A stretch of DNA of 64,000 nt from Teredinibacter franksiae (GTDB lineage: Bacteria; Pseudomonadota; Gammaproteobacteria; Pseudomonadales; Cellvibrionaceae): the NCBI RefSeq assembly GCF_014218805.1, contig NZ_JACJUV010000001.1, forward strand, positions 3,980,501 through 4,044,500. The letters are read 5' to 3'. The position numbers and the translations under genes were made by a program. The notes below the pieces were generated by a model. The model worked only from the letters and a program-made list of their open reading frames with translations, made no database searches and was not told where the DNA came from. Positions 28,785 through 38,812 of this stretch are shown in pieces. Within the stretch, counting starts at the first letter, position 1; each line of letters opens with the position of its first letter.

Positions 28785-30269
28785 TTAGGGTTTTACCGAA
28801 ATAATTACACGCTTGTAGCGGGTAAGCCGAGGTTTACCATGGTCAGTAACGGCTAGAATAATATGCATGGTTCCTTTACGCAGTACGCGCTTAGTTGGAA
28901 TATTAAACCACGCTTGGGGTTGGTCAAAATTTTGTATCTCGACGGGTTGACCGCTACGCGCACTGGATACCGTAAAACTACCGGCTTCTAGGTAGTAGAA
29001 CCATCGATAGGAAAGCTGATCGCTATCCGGGTCGGTTGAGCCTATTGCGCTGAGTTCAACGCGACCACCGGGTTTGGCCGTAATGGCTGCGGGGGTCGCC
29101 AATTTTACAACGGGTGGGTGATTAGTGTCTGCATAGGGTTGAGTGGTCCAATCCATCCTTGCGGCAAAGTCGTTTTGAAAGGCCTTGCGCCAACGCCAAA
29201 TGGTGGCGTGATTACTGGTATGCCTTCGGCCGTCATGGCCAAGTACTTCGTCTGTGGCGTTGGTCCACAAGGGGCGTGTCTCTTTTTGTATAAACCAGCG
29301 TTCGAATCGCGGCGTGTAAAGTTCGTAACGTCCACCCCAGCTACCCCAATTTGGGTGCTCAAGTGAATTGAGGCCATTATTAATCAGACCCAGAAAGCTT
29401 GGGGTATCGCCTTCCATTAAATACTTCGTATAGGGGTATTGTGCACCCAGTGGCCCTTTACTTCGAACGTGTTTGTCTAGCCAAGGGTTATCAACGACCG
29501 AGAAGTCAGCGCCACTAAAGCGCGCGTGAAAATTGTCGCCGCTAATACCACTCCAAGTCGCATGATGATACGCACCACCAGAATGGATGCCTGGGCTTGC
29601 TATATAGAATAGATCGGGGAAGTTTTTCCTGATCCAGGGGCCGGAATCATCTTGATCTGAAATGGTGTAAACACGGATCTTCGACACAAATCTTTTCAGT
29701 TCTTGGGGCGTGCGGGTTTCACGAATTTTCCACAGCGCTTGTGCCAATACGTTCGGGCCACCCCATATGCTTACCCAAAGCGGGCGGGAGTCGTTTTTAT
29801 CAACTTGTTGGATTAATAATTTACTCCCTTCGGAATCCATGCCTTTTCCTACCGCAGTCATCCCGTAAGATGAATGGCCTTCACGTACTATGGAGAGCAA
29901 ATAGTTTTCGGTGGGAAATCCTGGTTCGTGCAGCAATAAATTGTTTTGTACCTTACCGTATGCGTTGATGATTTTCCGAATACGCGCGGCGGCCGTATGG
30001 TTTTTCTGATGAACAGATGTTGTGGCTACTAGGCCTTCTATGTCCCACTGATTTGAATAAGTGAGAAAACGTACCATCGACTGCGCGTCGTCGGGTTCGT
30101 TTTCGATGTCAGTAAGAACAAAAACACGGGGCTTTATACTTGGTTTTTTGTCCGCATAGACAAAGTTGATATTTAATAAGAAACACGAAAGACTAACAAA
30201 AAAAATCGAAAACAATTTCCTTGAGATAATTGTTTTACGAGTATTCGGTATGGTCATTTCTCCGCTCAT
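28785..30269 (-). CDS. Sde0182-type nucleoside-hydrolase-like secreted protein (DUF1593), copy B
   Basis: About 494 residues. The open frame runs upstream to a TTG at 30332, but the ATG at 30269 has GAGGGG 6-7 bases before it and is the better start. After the signal peptide the NH-like domain starts [20 protein letters not shown], so the second glycine of the usual GG pair is replaced (IENEPDD) while the acidic residues remain. The C-terminal Ig-like domain ends [19 protein letters not shown]. It is similar to copy A along its whole length. Confidence 0.85.
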   Translation of the reverse strand: MSGEMTIPNTRKTIISRKLFSIFFVSLSCFLLNINFVYADKKPSIKPRVFVLTDIENEPDDAQSMVRFLTYSNQWDIEGLVATTSVHQKNHTAAARIRKIINAYGKVQNNLLLHEPGFPTENYLLSIVREGHSSYGMTAVGKGMDSEGSKLLIQQVDKNDSRPLWVSIWGGPNVLAQALWKIRETRTPQELKRFVSKIRVYTISDQDDSGPWIRKNFPDLFYIASPGIHSGGAYHHATWSGISGDNFHARFSGADFSVVDNPWLDKHVRSKGPLGAQYPYTKYLMEGDTPSFLGLINNGLNSLEHPNWGSWGGRYELYTPRFERWFIQKETRPLWTNATDEVLGHDGRRHTSNHATIWRWRKAFQNDFAARMDWTTQPYADTNHPPVVKLATPAAITAKPGGRVELSAIGSTDPDSDQLSYRWFYYLEAGSFTVSSARSGQPVEIQNFDQPQAWFNIPTKRVLRKGTMHIILAVTDHGKPRLTRYKRVIISVKP

Positions 30270-30353
30270 TCTTCCCCTCAATTTTATTTCGTGATGTTTC
30301 TCTATTATTTTAAAAACTATCGCTTGACTCAATGTAACCCTGCATACCTTGGG

Positions 30354-31958
30354 TTAGTGGCTTCCAATAACTCGCGTGATACGTAAAGCGATAGCCGGTT
30401 TTTGCGGTAGCGGAATAGAGCGATTGTGGGTGTCAGTGAAGCTATAGCGGTCTTTACGTTCTATTTCAAAAACCCCTTCAACCGGTGTGATTGTCATTCC
30501 CCAGGTGTCGATTATATCAAGGTTGAAGGCCATTCCATTTTCTAGCCCTTTTGCTGGTAATGTGAATGACCAGTTCTTCGGTGTTTTATGGCCAAAATAA
30601 ATGAGGTAATATTCACCACGCTGGCCGCCAATATTAGGGTTCCACCACTTGTCAGTAGGTTCGATGCCATTTGCTGGACCCTCTTCAAGAATAGTACGCA
30701 AGAATTTGAGTCTGGCAGGGCTTTCTCCTTTTAGGGTGCCACCCTGACCGAGCCAAACGAATTTATCGCTATCGCCTGGTTCAACGAAGAATTCACTATG
30801 ACCCACGTAGGTTCCCACAACCGAACCTGCCCAAAAACGATGAACCAGTTCTTGCCCGCTTAATTGGGCCCAACGAGAGGCATAATTTCCTTCGTATTCA
30901 ACTTCGTCATAGACGATAGGTTTGTTGTAAACATCACGATAAAGCTGTGCACTGCCGGGGCTGGTAACGGCCAATCCATTTTGCATACTGACATGGGTTA
31001 CCCAAGGTTTTGTATGGTTGTATATCTTTTTTCCATTGTGAATGGAGCGCAGGTGTTGGTATGGGTCAGAATTCGCTACAATCTTGAAAAGTCTATCCCA
31101 GTCTTCTTCCGTTTTGGTGCGAATAAAGTCGTATTCATTGGCTAGCGACCACCACACATTTCGATAGGCACTTAAGCGAGCGACAATATAACGCAAGTAT
31201 CTTTCTTCAACCTCTGGGGCCATATTATCTAGCCCCCAAATATGTTTATCATCGTAAGGGTGGAATAAAATCAGGTCGGCTTCAATATTGAGTTCTTGCA
31301 GCTGGCTCAGTCGTTTTTCGAGGTGTTGAAAAAAATCCGGGTTAAAGCGCGAGTAGTCAGGTTTGGTGGGCTTGCCCGCAAACGGGAAACGCTTGGGCGG
31401 TAAGCCTTTGGTGCCGTGTGTTTGTGGGAATACACACATGCGTATTTTATTAAAAGGTGAAGAGGCCAGTGTGCTTAGTGTTTGTTCTTCTATTTTATCC
31501 GGGCGGTGCGTCCAGGTATAAGATGTAGTACCTATCGGCTTAAAGGGCGTGCCATCTGCATACGAAAAATGAAACGTGTGTGCAACGCTTACTGGCCCGT
31601 GGTTTTCTGGTGAAGGGGCCACGGCAACGAAGTTACCTTGTTGTCCGGTAAGCTCCCAGCGGTTGCTATGGGTAATATAGGCCCAGTTTCCAATGCTGTC
31701 GGGCATAAAACGGATTTTGTAGAGGCCTTTACCGTCGTAAAATCCGTTTGCCTTTAGGGTTTTGACTCCATTCGTAAAGTTAGCGGACAGCTGTACTTCC
31801 GTAAATGGGTTGCCTTTCGTAGGGCCAGGTAGGGTGAGTTCGAAAACTCCCCATTGCTCAACCTGTATATTAATGGCCGCGTGGGCCGGTAATAAACAGG
31901 TCATTAGCGCTGCCAAAATGTAGGCGTGTACTGGCGTCAATAAGTGAATTTTTTTCAT
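30354..31958 (-). CDS. Secreted DUF5060 / GH-A-type glycoside hydrolase (DUF4038/DUF5605-like)
   Basis: 534 residues. A signal peptide ending AHA is followed by an N-terminal beta-sandwich DUF5060 domain (about 28-110, VEQWGVFELTLPGPTKGNPF), a TIM-barrel domain and a C-terminal beta domain (about 440-534). Candidate catalytic glutamates sit in WWSLANEYDF and YDEVEYEGN, the usual clan GH-A positions at the ends of strands 4 and 7. Relatives act on pectin side chains or uncommon glycosides; the exact activity is not known from sequence. It lies next to the GH140-like enzyme. Confidence 0.82.
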   Translation of the reverse strand: MKKIHLLTPVHAYILAALMTCLLPAHAAINIQVEQWGVFELTLPGPTKGNPFTEVQLSANFTNGVKTLKANGFYDGKGLYKIRFMPDSIGNWAYITHSNRWELTGQQGNFVAVAPSPENHGPVSVAHTFHFSYADGTPFKPIGTTSYTWTHRPDKIEEQTLSTLASSPFNKIRMCVFPQTHGTKGLPPKRFPFAGKPTKPDYSRFNPDFFQHLEKRLSQLQELNIEADLILFHPYDDKHIWGLDNMAPEVEERYLRYIVARLSAYRNVWWSLANEYDFIRTKTEEDWDRLFKIVANSDPYQHLRSIHNGKKIYNHTKPWVTHVSMQNGLAVTSPGSAQLYRDVYNKPIVYDEVEYEGNYASRWAQLSGQELVHRFWAGSVVGTYVGHSEFFVEPGDSDKFVWLGQGGTLKGESPARLKFLRTILEEGPANGIEPTDKWWNPNIGGQRGEYYLIYFGHKTPKNWSFTLPAKGLENGMAFNLDIIDTWGMTITPVEGVFEIERKDRYSFTDTHNRSIPLPQKPAIALRITRVIGSH

Positions 31959-32049
31959 CTAGAATTAAACCTACTGTTAATTTGAACGCCGTGACTTGTG
32001 CGCTGAGATTTGAGGGCTATCACTTACCCCATAAAAAAATCGATGCGGC

Positions 32050-33432
32050 TTATTGCTCCGGAATTCGTTCGAACACTAATATCCAGTCCTGCCCGCGTCC
32101 AGATGTGGGCGGTGTAAATATTTGAAAAGTTTGATTATCTCTATCGCGCGGTGAGGTACGAAACTCATAGGAAGCACCGTAGCGCGGGTCAAACCATGTT
32201 TTTTTTGAACGTACTGCGTTGAGCTTACTTTGGTCGAGCGTAAAGCTCTCGCCGCGCGGTGAATATATGACAATACGCGAGCCATCACGCGCTCGCATTG
32301 CCCGTATCTTGGCAGGCCCTCGTACGGGACCGTCTACGATCAGGCTTTGATCTGGTATAAGGTTTTGGAATTGGTTGGCTTCCATGAACCGCCGCAGGAG
32401 ACCCATTTGCATTGCGCCAGGATGTTCAAGCGCTTCTACCCAAGGAATGTTGGCACCAATAGCGGGCTTTCTGCCCGGTTGCCACATTTGCCATATATTG
32501 TTGTTGCCGTAGGTGTGACCACAGGCACCCGCCATAACCGACCACCATGCGGCCTGACGTACATCATCGTCATCGAAACGCAGTAATCGGTTGTGTTCTT
32601 TTAAATAGAAGCCAATAGGAATACCTTCGTAGCGAGGCTCACCGTCGAGAGTAGGGCGTATGGGTTTAAGTAATAGATCACGCTCGACGTAAAGGCCCGT
32701 ATCGAGGTTGCGCCCGGCATGGGATGTTTGTGACATATGAAAATCTAACCAGCGTGCTTTTTGTAATTGTGCCGAAGACTGGCCTGGCCCGCGCGGGTGA
32801 AAGGTCATAAGATGGTTTCCGCCGTCGCCGGCTTTAATTCCTGCGGCCATTGCGTCAATGATGCTGCGCTCTTCTTTGCTAACAACATTCTGATCTCCAC
32901 CAAGTATCCAGATGATGGCATTATCCCGATAGCGATTACCCAGAAAGCGACCGTATGTACGTGCATTTTTTTGGGTGAATATTTTTTTAGCGTCGCCAGA
33001 CTTCCAGTATTTACCCCACGTAGGTAAGAAACCTATGTGAAGGCCGAGTGATTCTGCCTGTGCCACTATATAGTCAACGTGCTCAAAATATTTTTCGTTC
33101 GGTTGTGCGGGATCTAGGTCGATTAGGGGGAGCTCGCCGTATGGATTTGGCACGGTTAGGCCGTCCAATTCAGCCAGCGCTACCGCTTGAATAACGGTAA
33201 ATCCTTTTTGCGCTCGGTCTTCGAGGTAAGTGTTAGCTTCTTCTCTGTTGAGCCGATGAAATAAACTCCACGCTGTGTCGCCGAGATAAAAGAAAGGAGC
33301 CTTGTTCTCGTACTGAAGGTGGCGACCATTATCGGCGACTTCAAGCCGACCGTACTCAGATTTGTCTGCCACTGCCACTTTGCTTATGACCAATAACGAA
33401 AATAGCACTGCGTATAGAAATCTGGATGTCAT
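32050..33432 (-). CDS. Secreted apiosidase-like glycoside hydrolase, GH140/DUF4038
   Basis: 460 residues with signal peptide (1-22). The apiosidase-like barrel starts GRHLQYENKAPFFYLGDTAW and runs through WILGGDQN (probable acid/base region) and LDGEPRYEGIPIG (probable nucleophile region). A C-terminal beta domain follows (about 375-460, the putative collagen-binding-like domain usual in this family). The founding GH140 enzyme removes apiose from rhamnogalacturonan II. Not all DUF4038 proteins have that activity, so apiosidase is a family-based assignment. The gene context (isomerase, kinase, split transketolase) strengthens it. Confidence 0.83.
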   Translation of the reverse strand: MTSRFLYAVLFSLLVISKVAVADKSEYGRLEVADNGRHLQYENKAPFFYLGDTAWSLFHRLNREEANTYLEDRAQKGFTVIQAVALAELDGLTVPNPYGELPLIDLDPAQPNEKYFEHVDYIVAQAESLGLHIGFLPTWGKYWKSGDAKKIFTQKNARTYGRFLGNRYRDNAIIWILGGDQNVVSKEERSIIDAMAAGIKAGDGGNHLMTFHPRGPGQSSAQLQKARWLDFHMSQTSHAGRNLDTGLYVERDLLLKPIRPTLDGEPRYEGIPIGFYLKEHNRLLRFDDDDVRQAAWWSVMAGACGHTYGNNNIWQMWQPGRKPAIGANIPWVEALEHPGAMQMGLLRRFMEANQFQNLIPDQSLIVDGPVRGPAKIRAMRARDGSRIVIYSPRGESFTLDQSKLNAVRSKKTWFDPRYGASYEFRTSPRDRDNQTFQIFTPPTSGRGQDWILVFERIPEQ

Positions 33433-33495
33433 TTTGTTACCCCAATGATCTAGCGTAATTGTAGCGTGTAAATTTAGGACTGTGTTTTCCCGAAT

Positions 33496-33541
33496 GCTTG
33501 CTAGGCCGCGACGAGATTAAAGTCAATTAGTAGAGGTGCCC
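33496..33541 (+). repeat. Right-end fragment of the dispersed MITE-like repeat
   Basis: TTGCTAGGCCGCG followed by GAG, then TCAATTAGTAGAGGTGCCC, matches the right end of the element at 51671-51938 almost base for base. It covers the stop codon and last five codons of the GH105 gene. Confidence 0.7.
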
Positions 33542-34917
33542 TTTACCGGCCATTCGTTTTTTAAGCGGAAATGAAAGGTGCTATTGCGCGCATTAGCTCG
33601 AGTGGGTTCTATTTCAATATTTCGATTTTGCAATAACCGTATCATTTCGGCGCCAGCGTAAAGTGCTGGCCCGTATCCATGGGTAGCATATTTACTGGTT
33701 CCGCGATTGTAGTAGTAGGTGTTGTCGTGTGCGAAGGTGGTGCCTTCAACTGTGCCGTCTACAGCACCATCTTCGAGTATGCGTGAATTAATAGCATTCC
33801 AGCCGGTAATGGCTACCGGGCCGTACACATGGTTAATCCAGCCTTCATTGATGCCTTTGGCAATTACAAAGGTAAACATTGCGGTGGCGGAGGTTTCTAA
33901 AAAAGTATCGGGTTTATCTAGCATGTTGTGCCAAAACCCGCTTCCGTTCTGTAAAGTGGCAAGGCTACGAATCATTGACCGGTACAAATGCAGTACCTTG
34001 TCGCGGTTAGGGTAATCTACTGGCGTTGCGCTGAGTAGCTCTGTCATTGCCATCAGTGTCCAGCCATTGGCTCGTGCCCAATAAAAGCGCGGGTCATAGT
34101 CTCCAGACGTTACGCTCCAGCCGTGATCAAATAAACTTTTTTCGGGCACGTATAGCCGCTCGGCCATCTGCACTATTTGTTTTATGGCATCGTCGAAGTA
34201 TTTATTGTCGCCAGTTAGTTTGCCCATGTTGGCGAGGAAGGGGACGCTCATGTAGATGTCGTCTGCCCAAATAGATTGATACTGCGGGCGATGGCGTGCC
34301 AGAGTGCCATCTTTCAGACGCAACTGTTTGTTGGAAATGTAATCGGCTGTAATGTTGATGAGCTCAAGATACTCTTCGTTTTTGTCTTTTTGGTAGGTTT
34401 TTATCATGGCGGCGGTTATCGAGCCGCAATCATCAAGGGCATGAAAGTTAAGGATTCTACCCCAGGCACCTATCTTTTCTCTTGCCCCATAGGTTTGGGC
34501 CTGTTTCTGGAAATAGGGGCGGTATTGGATAACGAAATCATAGAATTTGGTGTTGTTATTAAAAAAACGTTTATCACCTGTTACATTATCAATATAGTCG
34601 AAAGCGGATAACACAACGCCGTGGGTATAAGACCACTCGCTCGAAAATCCCTTGGACACGATCGCGTTTTTATTGGGCGATGAAATATTAGTAATTTCTA
34701 TCCCTGTTTCAGCGTTGATAATGGTTTGTGTGCTCGTTGATTCGTAATAAACACGTATGCTATTTAAGGCGTCTTTGATGCCCGTAATTGTTGGCAGTTC
34801 GTAGGGCACTTCATATTCAGGATTGCGTGCTTTTTCTTCTTTTTGTGTTTGGGCGAAGAGGTTTACACTGAACAGTAAACAAACAAAAATTAGGGTTATA
34901 GATTTATTATGGTTCAT
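33523..34917 (-). CDS. Unsaturated uronyl hydrolase, GH105 (GH88-like)
   Basis: 464 residues with a signal peptide ending LFA. The alpha6/alpha6 barrel is recognised by GFSSEWSYTHGVVLSAFDYI, SIWADDIYMSVPFLANMGKL and PRFYWARANGWTLMAMTELL; the aspartate in WADD is the usual catalytic residue. GH105 enzymes remove the 4,5-unsaturated uronic acid left by pectate or rhamnogalacturonan lyases, so it works downstream of the PL1, PL3 and PL10 enzymes in this window. The final residues GTSTN come from a repeat element that overlaps the 3' end, so the native C-terminus may have been altered. It is 126 bases after the copy C gene. Confidence 0.88.
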   Translation of the reverse strand: MNHNKSITLIFVCLLFSVNLFAQTQKEEKARNPEYEVPYELPTITGIKDALNSIRVYYESTSTQTIINAETGIEITNISSPNKNAIVSKGFSSEWSYTHGVVLSAFDYIDNVTGDKRFFNNNTKFYDFVIQYRPYFQKQAQTYGAREKIGAWGRILNFHALDDCGSITAAMIKTYQKDKNEEYLELINITADYISNKQLRLKDGTLARHRPQYQSIWADDIYMSVPFLANMGKLTGDNKYFDDAIKQIVQMAERLYVPEKSLFDHGWSVTSGDYDPRFYWARANGWTLMAMTELLSATPVDYPNRDKVLHLYRSMIRSLATLQNGSGFWHNMLDKPDTFLETSATAMFTFVIAKGINEGWINHVYGPVAITGWNAINSRILEDGAVDGTVEGTTFAHDNTYYYNRGTSKYATHGYGPALYAGAEMIRLLQNRNIEIEPTRANARNSTFHFRLKNEWPVKGTSTN

Positions 34918-35043
34918 GAATACTCCTGTTTTTGTTTTAACAGAATTAGAGAGCTTCTACTCATTGTACATAAAGCCTTGACGGGCGCGCAGAGGACAAA
35001 ATAAAGGTGTAGAAGTGTCTTATATCCCAATCAATATTAAAAC

Positions 35044-36489
35044 TTATTCGATTTCGATTATTACCCGCTTATACCGCGTCAGCATTGGAGTTCCACTGTC
35101 GGTCACTTCTAAAATTAGGTGTATTGTATCGTTCTTATTCGCATCTTTTGGCACGCTGAATGTAGTGCTAGGTTGATTGGCGTTTGAGAGGCTAATCGTT
35201 TTCTTGTAGGTGCCCGCTTCTTGGTACTGCCACCACCGGAACGAGAGCGCATCGCCGTCAGGGTCTGACGTGCCAGCGGCATTTAGCTGTATATTTGCTC
35301 CGGGCTTAGCTTTTAGGTTGATGTCATGAGCAATTTTAACCTGCGGTGGGTGATTTGCCGTTTCATACGGTTTTACGCTCCAGTCTGCGCGTGCGGCAAA
35401 ATCATTTTGTAGTGCTTTGCTCCAGCGCCACATAGGTTTGAAGTATTCTAGTCGCTGTTGTTCAGTGGTTTTAGTACCCTCGCGCATACTATTGCGCCCC
35501 CAGGCAGAGCTTGTGTACCAACGTCCCTCTGGGTGAATATAACCCTCTACCGGCACAGGGTCGAGCCAGGTATTATCTCGCACCCGGACATAACGGCCGC
35601 CCCAGCCGCCCCAGCCTGGAGATTCTAAGTTGCGTAAGCCGGTGTTAATAGTATGTAAGAATGCCGGCGAATCACCTTCAGAGCGAAAATCGCCAACGGT
35701 AAAGTTGTAGTCGCCCGACAGTCCATAACTTCCTTTAACATGGGCCTTGTAAGCAGAGCAGAGCGGGCCATGGTCATTGAGAATATTGTCATTCATCCAC
35801 GAGGCTTCAAAGTACTGACGCATGTGGGAAGGTTGGATTTTGTTCCATTGGTAGGCGATGGCCCAGAACTGATCCGAGATGATGGTTAGAATTTGGTATT
35901 TCCCCCAGCGTGGACGAATATATTCCTGGTAGGTTTTGTCTTGCTCCCAAATAAAGAAAAAACGTATTTTATTGGCCACATACTCCATTTTGTCTGGGTG
36001 TTTTTCTTCAATGGTTTTTAGTGCGCGGGCAATCGTGTTGGTGCCGCCCCACGCTTGCAACCAAACGGGGCGGTGGTCAGATTCATCCAACAATACTTTT
36101 ACTATGTGCTCAGATCCGGGGGTGATTTCGGTCATCTCACCCTCTGCTTTCACATTCCCAAGAAAGGTATGTGCTTGAAGGTATTCGGCGGTAGGGTATC
36201 GGGAGTCGTGTCTAGTTAGATTGGGCTGAACTTTGGCGTAGGCTTGCAGTAACGGTTGTGCCCAATCGTCTCCGGCCCATTTATGCCCCTGCCAGTGGTA
36301 CTGAGAACTTGAGGTTATTATTCCTTCAATATCCCATTCGTTAGCGTATAAAAGAAAGCGTACCATCGAGCATTCATCGTCGATCTCGCCATCACTGGTA
36401 ACGATAATACGTGGTTTTTCTTCGGCGAATACTAGAGTAGAAAAACCCAAAAAAATGACCGTTGCAAAAAACGAGACTATTCCTTTCAT
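35044..36489 (-). CDS. Sde0182-type nucleoside-hydrolase-like secreted protein (DUF1593), copy C
   Basis: 481 residues, signal peptide ending VFA. The NH-like domain opens PRIIVTSDGEIDDECSMVRFL, with the GGD.DD motif changed to GEIDDE, and continues with RPVWLQAWGGTNTIARAL. The C-terminal Ig-like domain (about 385-481) ends [16 protein letters not shown]. Its first codon overlaps the stop of copy D by one base (TAATG), so the two are translationally coupled. Confidence 0.84.
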   Translation of the reverse strand: MKGIVSFFATVIFLGFSTLVFAEEKPRIIVTSDGEIDDECSMVRFLLYANEWDIEGIITSSSQYHWQGHKWAGDDWAQPLLQAYAKVQPNLTRHDSRYPTAEYLQAHTFLGNVKAEGEMTEITPGSEHIVKVLLDESDHRPVWLQAWGGTNTIARALKTIEEKHPDKMEYVANKIRFFFIWEQDKTYQEYIRPRWGKYQILTIISDQFWAIAYQWNKIQPSHMRQYFEASWMNDNILNDHGPLCSAYKAHVKGSYGLSGDYNFTVGDFRSEGDSPAFLHTINTGLRNLESPGWGGWGGRYVRVRDNTWLDPVPVEGYIHPEGRWYTSSAWGRNSMREGTKTTEQQRLEYFKPMWRWSKALQNDFAARADWSVKPYETANHPPQVKIAHDINLKAKPGANIQLNAAGTSDPDGDALSFRWWQYQEAGTYKKTISLSNANQPSTTFSVPKDANKNDTIHLILEVTDSGTPMLTRYKRVIIEIE

Positions 36490-37796
36490 TATTGGAGGTT
36501 CTCTAAGGGAAGTGTTGTGACGGAGGGGGTTTGACAGCGCTGCAAGCGTTTAGCGAAATCGCTTAAATACGCTTTCCGCCAGCGGCTAACTGTTTTCGCT
36601 CCGATGTGTGGGCCTTCAGAGTATACTGTTGTCGGGTTATCTACCCACCAATGGGGTAAATTTTTGTCCGGAATTGAAGCCGCTTCAGGGTTAGTGGGAA
36701 TTGCCGTAAGGACGCCAGTTTTACCGTTAAGGGTTAAGTCAGTACTTTTTATTGTGTAGAGAAAGGGACGAGCCGCTTTCGGAGAAAAACGAAAACGCAG
36801 GTTATTGTTGTCTACAAAGCCAACTAATGCTTGATTTTCGATATGCATGGTCGCGCCTACATTCTGCTGGGCCTTTGGTACTCCAGTTTCGCCGAGCGGC
36901 AAAACAAATTCAGCAATACCGAATTCTTCAATGGTGTCTTTTTCTGTAGTGAGCCCTTGAAATACCCTATAGGGGCGTGGCCAAGCTCGCACGTATTCGC
37001 CGCCCCAGCTAGGCTGAGAAGGGTCTTCTGGGTTGCCGTTTAGCAGTCGGGCCACCGAGGGTGTGTCGCCCATCTTCATTGTGCCATCTAATAGCGAGGC
37101 AAAGTAATTCCCCAGTGCGCAGTGGTCAGCGATATGGGTGGATACAAATGCTTTATTCCCCCACTCACCTTCCTGGTTGCCACCAACAAACCAACCGCGG
37201 TAGGTGGCATTTGATTCAATGAGCCAAAGTTTTGGGTGATGGGTGGCAATATAGTGATAGGCGTCGGGCGACCATTTTTTATTGGGGCCGCCAATATAAT
37301 AAACCCTGAGCTTTGGCAAGATATCGGGGGCATCGTGTAGGGCTTGAGCCAAATCTTCCAGTCCACCCCATACTAGTAAGTGCAGCGGGCGAGGATCTTT
37401 AACGCGTGCGCGTTTAATTATCCATTGCGAGCCTTCGGTGCTGTTTCGGTAGCCTTGAAAAGGGGCAAGTTCGGTTTCGCCTTGTTTAGTTATTTCGCGC
37501 AGTGTCGCAGGAGTTGGGTATTGGTTCGAATGGGCAGAGAGAAAAGGGTAGTCCTTTTCGTAAAGGCTAATAATGTTAAGTATGTGTTTTTTTCGACCGG
37601 GGCCAAATGGCGAAGATACTAGCCCTTCAATATCAAATGTATCGGCATATAAGAGTAGATGAACCATTGACTGGAGGTCATCTGGGTCGGTGCCACCGAT
37701 ATCGGTAGAAACAATAAGGCGAAGTCGTTCAGCGTCCACACTGTAGGCCGGAGCTGTTACAAATAATAGGAAGAACAGTGCACAATATGAGCGCAT
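36489..37796 (-). CDS. Sde0182-type nucleoside-hydrolase-like secreted protein (DUF1593), short divergent copy D
   Basis: 435 residues with signal peptide (1-19). The NH-like motif is STDIGGTDPDDLQSMVHLL, one residue longer than in copy A. The Ig-like C-terminal domain present in the other three copies is missing; instead residues about 290-400 form a different beta-rich stretch before a final helix. It is the first of the block's glycosidase-type genes and starts one base after the ABC permease stop, so it is transcribed together with the sugar importer. That placement is the strongest hint that the family acts on the imported sugar's glycosides. Confidence 0.8.
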   Translation of the reverse strand: MRSYCALFFLLFVTAPAYSVDAERLRLIVSTDIGGTDPDDLQSMVHLLLYADTFDIEGLVSSPFGPGRKKHILNIISLYEKDYPFLSAHSNQYPTPATLREITKQGETELAPFQGYRNSTEGSQWIIKRARVKDPRPLHLLVWGGLEDLAQALHDAPDILPKLRVYYIGGPNKKWSPDAYHYIATHHPKLWLIESNATYRGWFVGGNQEGEWGNKAFVSTHIADHCALGNYFASLLDGTMKMGDTPSVARLLNGNPEDPSQPSWGGEYVRAWPRPYRVFQGLTTEKDTIEEFGIAEFVLPLGETGVPKAQQNVGATMHIENQALVGFVDNNNLRFRFSPKAARPFLYTIKSTDLTLNGKTGVLTAIPTNPEAASIPDKNLPHWWVDNPTTVYSEGPHIGAKTVSRWRKAYLSDFAKRLQRCQTPSVTTLPLENLQ

Positions 37797-37797
37797 G

Positions 37798-38805
37798 CTA
37801 ATTGTCCTGGTTTTTTACGTTCGCTCTATCAATGGCAACCGCTGCGAGGATGACCGCGCCTTTAATAACCTGCTGCCAAAAGGGTGACACATTCATTAAA
37901 AAGAGACCGTTATTTAACACGCCTATTATAAGGCACCCTAAAACAGTACCCATAACCGTACCTCTGCCGCCTGAGAGCGATGTACCACCGATAACAACGG
38001 CGGCAATTGCGTCGAGTTCGTAGCCAAGCCCGGCATTGGGTTGGGCGGAATCTAGCCGTGCGGTAACGAGAAGCCCTGCAATACCCGCGAGGCCACCACC
38101 TAGAGTGTATACCCATATTTTTATGCGGTTAACTCGGAGGCCCGTTAATAGTGCAGCGCGTTCGTTGCCGCCTAGCGCATACAAATACCGTCCGAAACGT
38201 GTTTTGCCCGTAACGGTTACAAACACTGCAACTAAGCACGCGGAAATCCAAACAGGCATAGGAATACCCATAAAACTACCAGTACCTATATACGCAAAAC
38301 TACTGCCAAGGCCCGTTATGGGAAAACCACCGGTCCAAAGCATGGTTAAGCCACGTGCAATGCTAAACATGCCTAAGGTCGCCACGAAAGGAGGCACCTT
38401 GAACTGAGTGATAACAAAACCGTTAAACCAGCCCAAGAGCATGCCTATAGCAATGCCGCTTACAATCGCCCCTGCAACTGTGAATTGAATTAAGGTATCG
38501 AACATGGGCAGTGCAATGCCATTTTTCAGCACGCCGGCAGCAATCGCTCCAGCCAAGGCGAGTATGGCACCAACCGACAGGTCAATGCCGCCGGAGAGAA
38601 TGATCAGTGTCATACCAATTGAAAGGCATAGATTTACTGATATTTGCCTTAAAATATTCCAGCCATTGTCTGCTGTTAAAAATGCGTCGGATAACAATGA
38701 CATGGCCAATACCATGATCGCTAGCGCAATTAATGATTGAGACTTTGCCAGCGTTTCTTTACTGAGAGAGGGCAGTCTATAAGTGGAATTATTATTCATA
38801 GTCAA
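37798..38805 (-). CDS. Ribose-type sugar ABC transporter permease
   Basis: 335 residues, about 8-10 membrane helices. The RbsC family block is clear: CLSIGMTLIILSGGIDLSVGAILALAG, AIAAVVIGGTSLSGGRGTVMGT and GLFLMNVSPFWQQVIKGAVIL. It forms the inner-membrane channel of a CUT2 importer for pentose or similar monosaccharides, with the ATPase 7 bases upstream. Confidence 0.92.
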   Translation of the reverse strand: MTMNNNSTYRLPSLSKETLAKSQSLIALAIMVLAMSLLSDAFLTADNGWNILRQISVNLCLSIGMTLIILSGGIDLSVGAILALAGAIAAGVLKNGIALPMFDTLIQFTVAGAIVSGIAIGMLLGWFNGFVITQFKVPPFVATLGMFSIARGLTMLWTGGFPITGLGSSFAYIGTGSFMGIPMPVWISACLVAVFVTVTGKTRFGRYLYALGGNERAALLTGLRVNRIKIWVYTLGGGLAGIAGLLVTARLDSAQPNAGLGYELDAIAAVVIGGTSLSGGRGTVMGTVLGCLIIGVLNNGLFLMNVSPFWQQVIKGAVILAAVAIDRANVKNQDN

Positions 38806-38812
38806 AGAGGAT

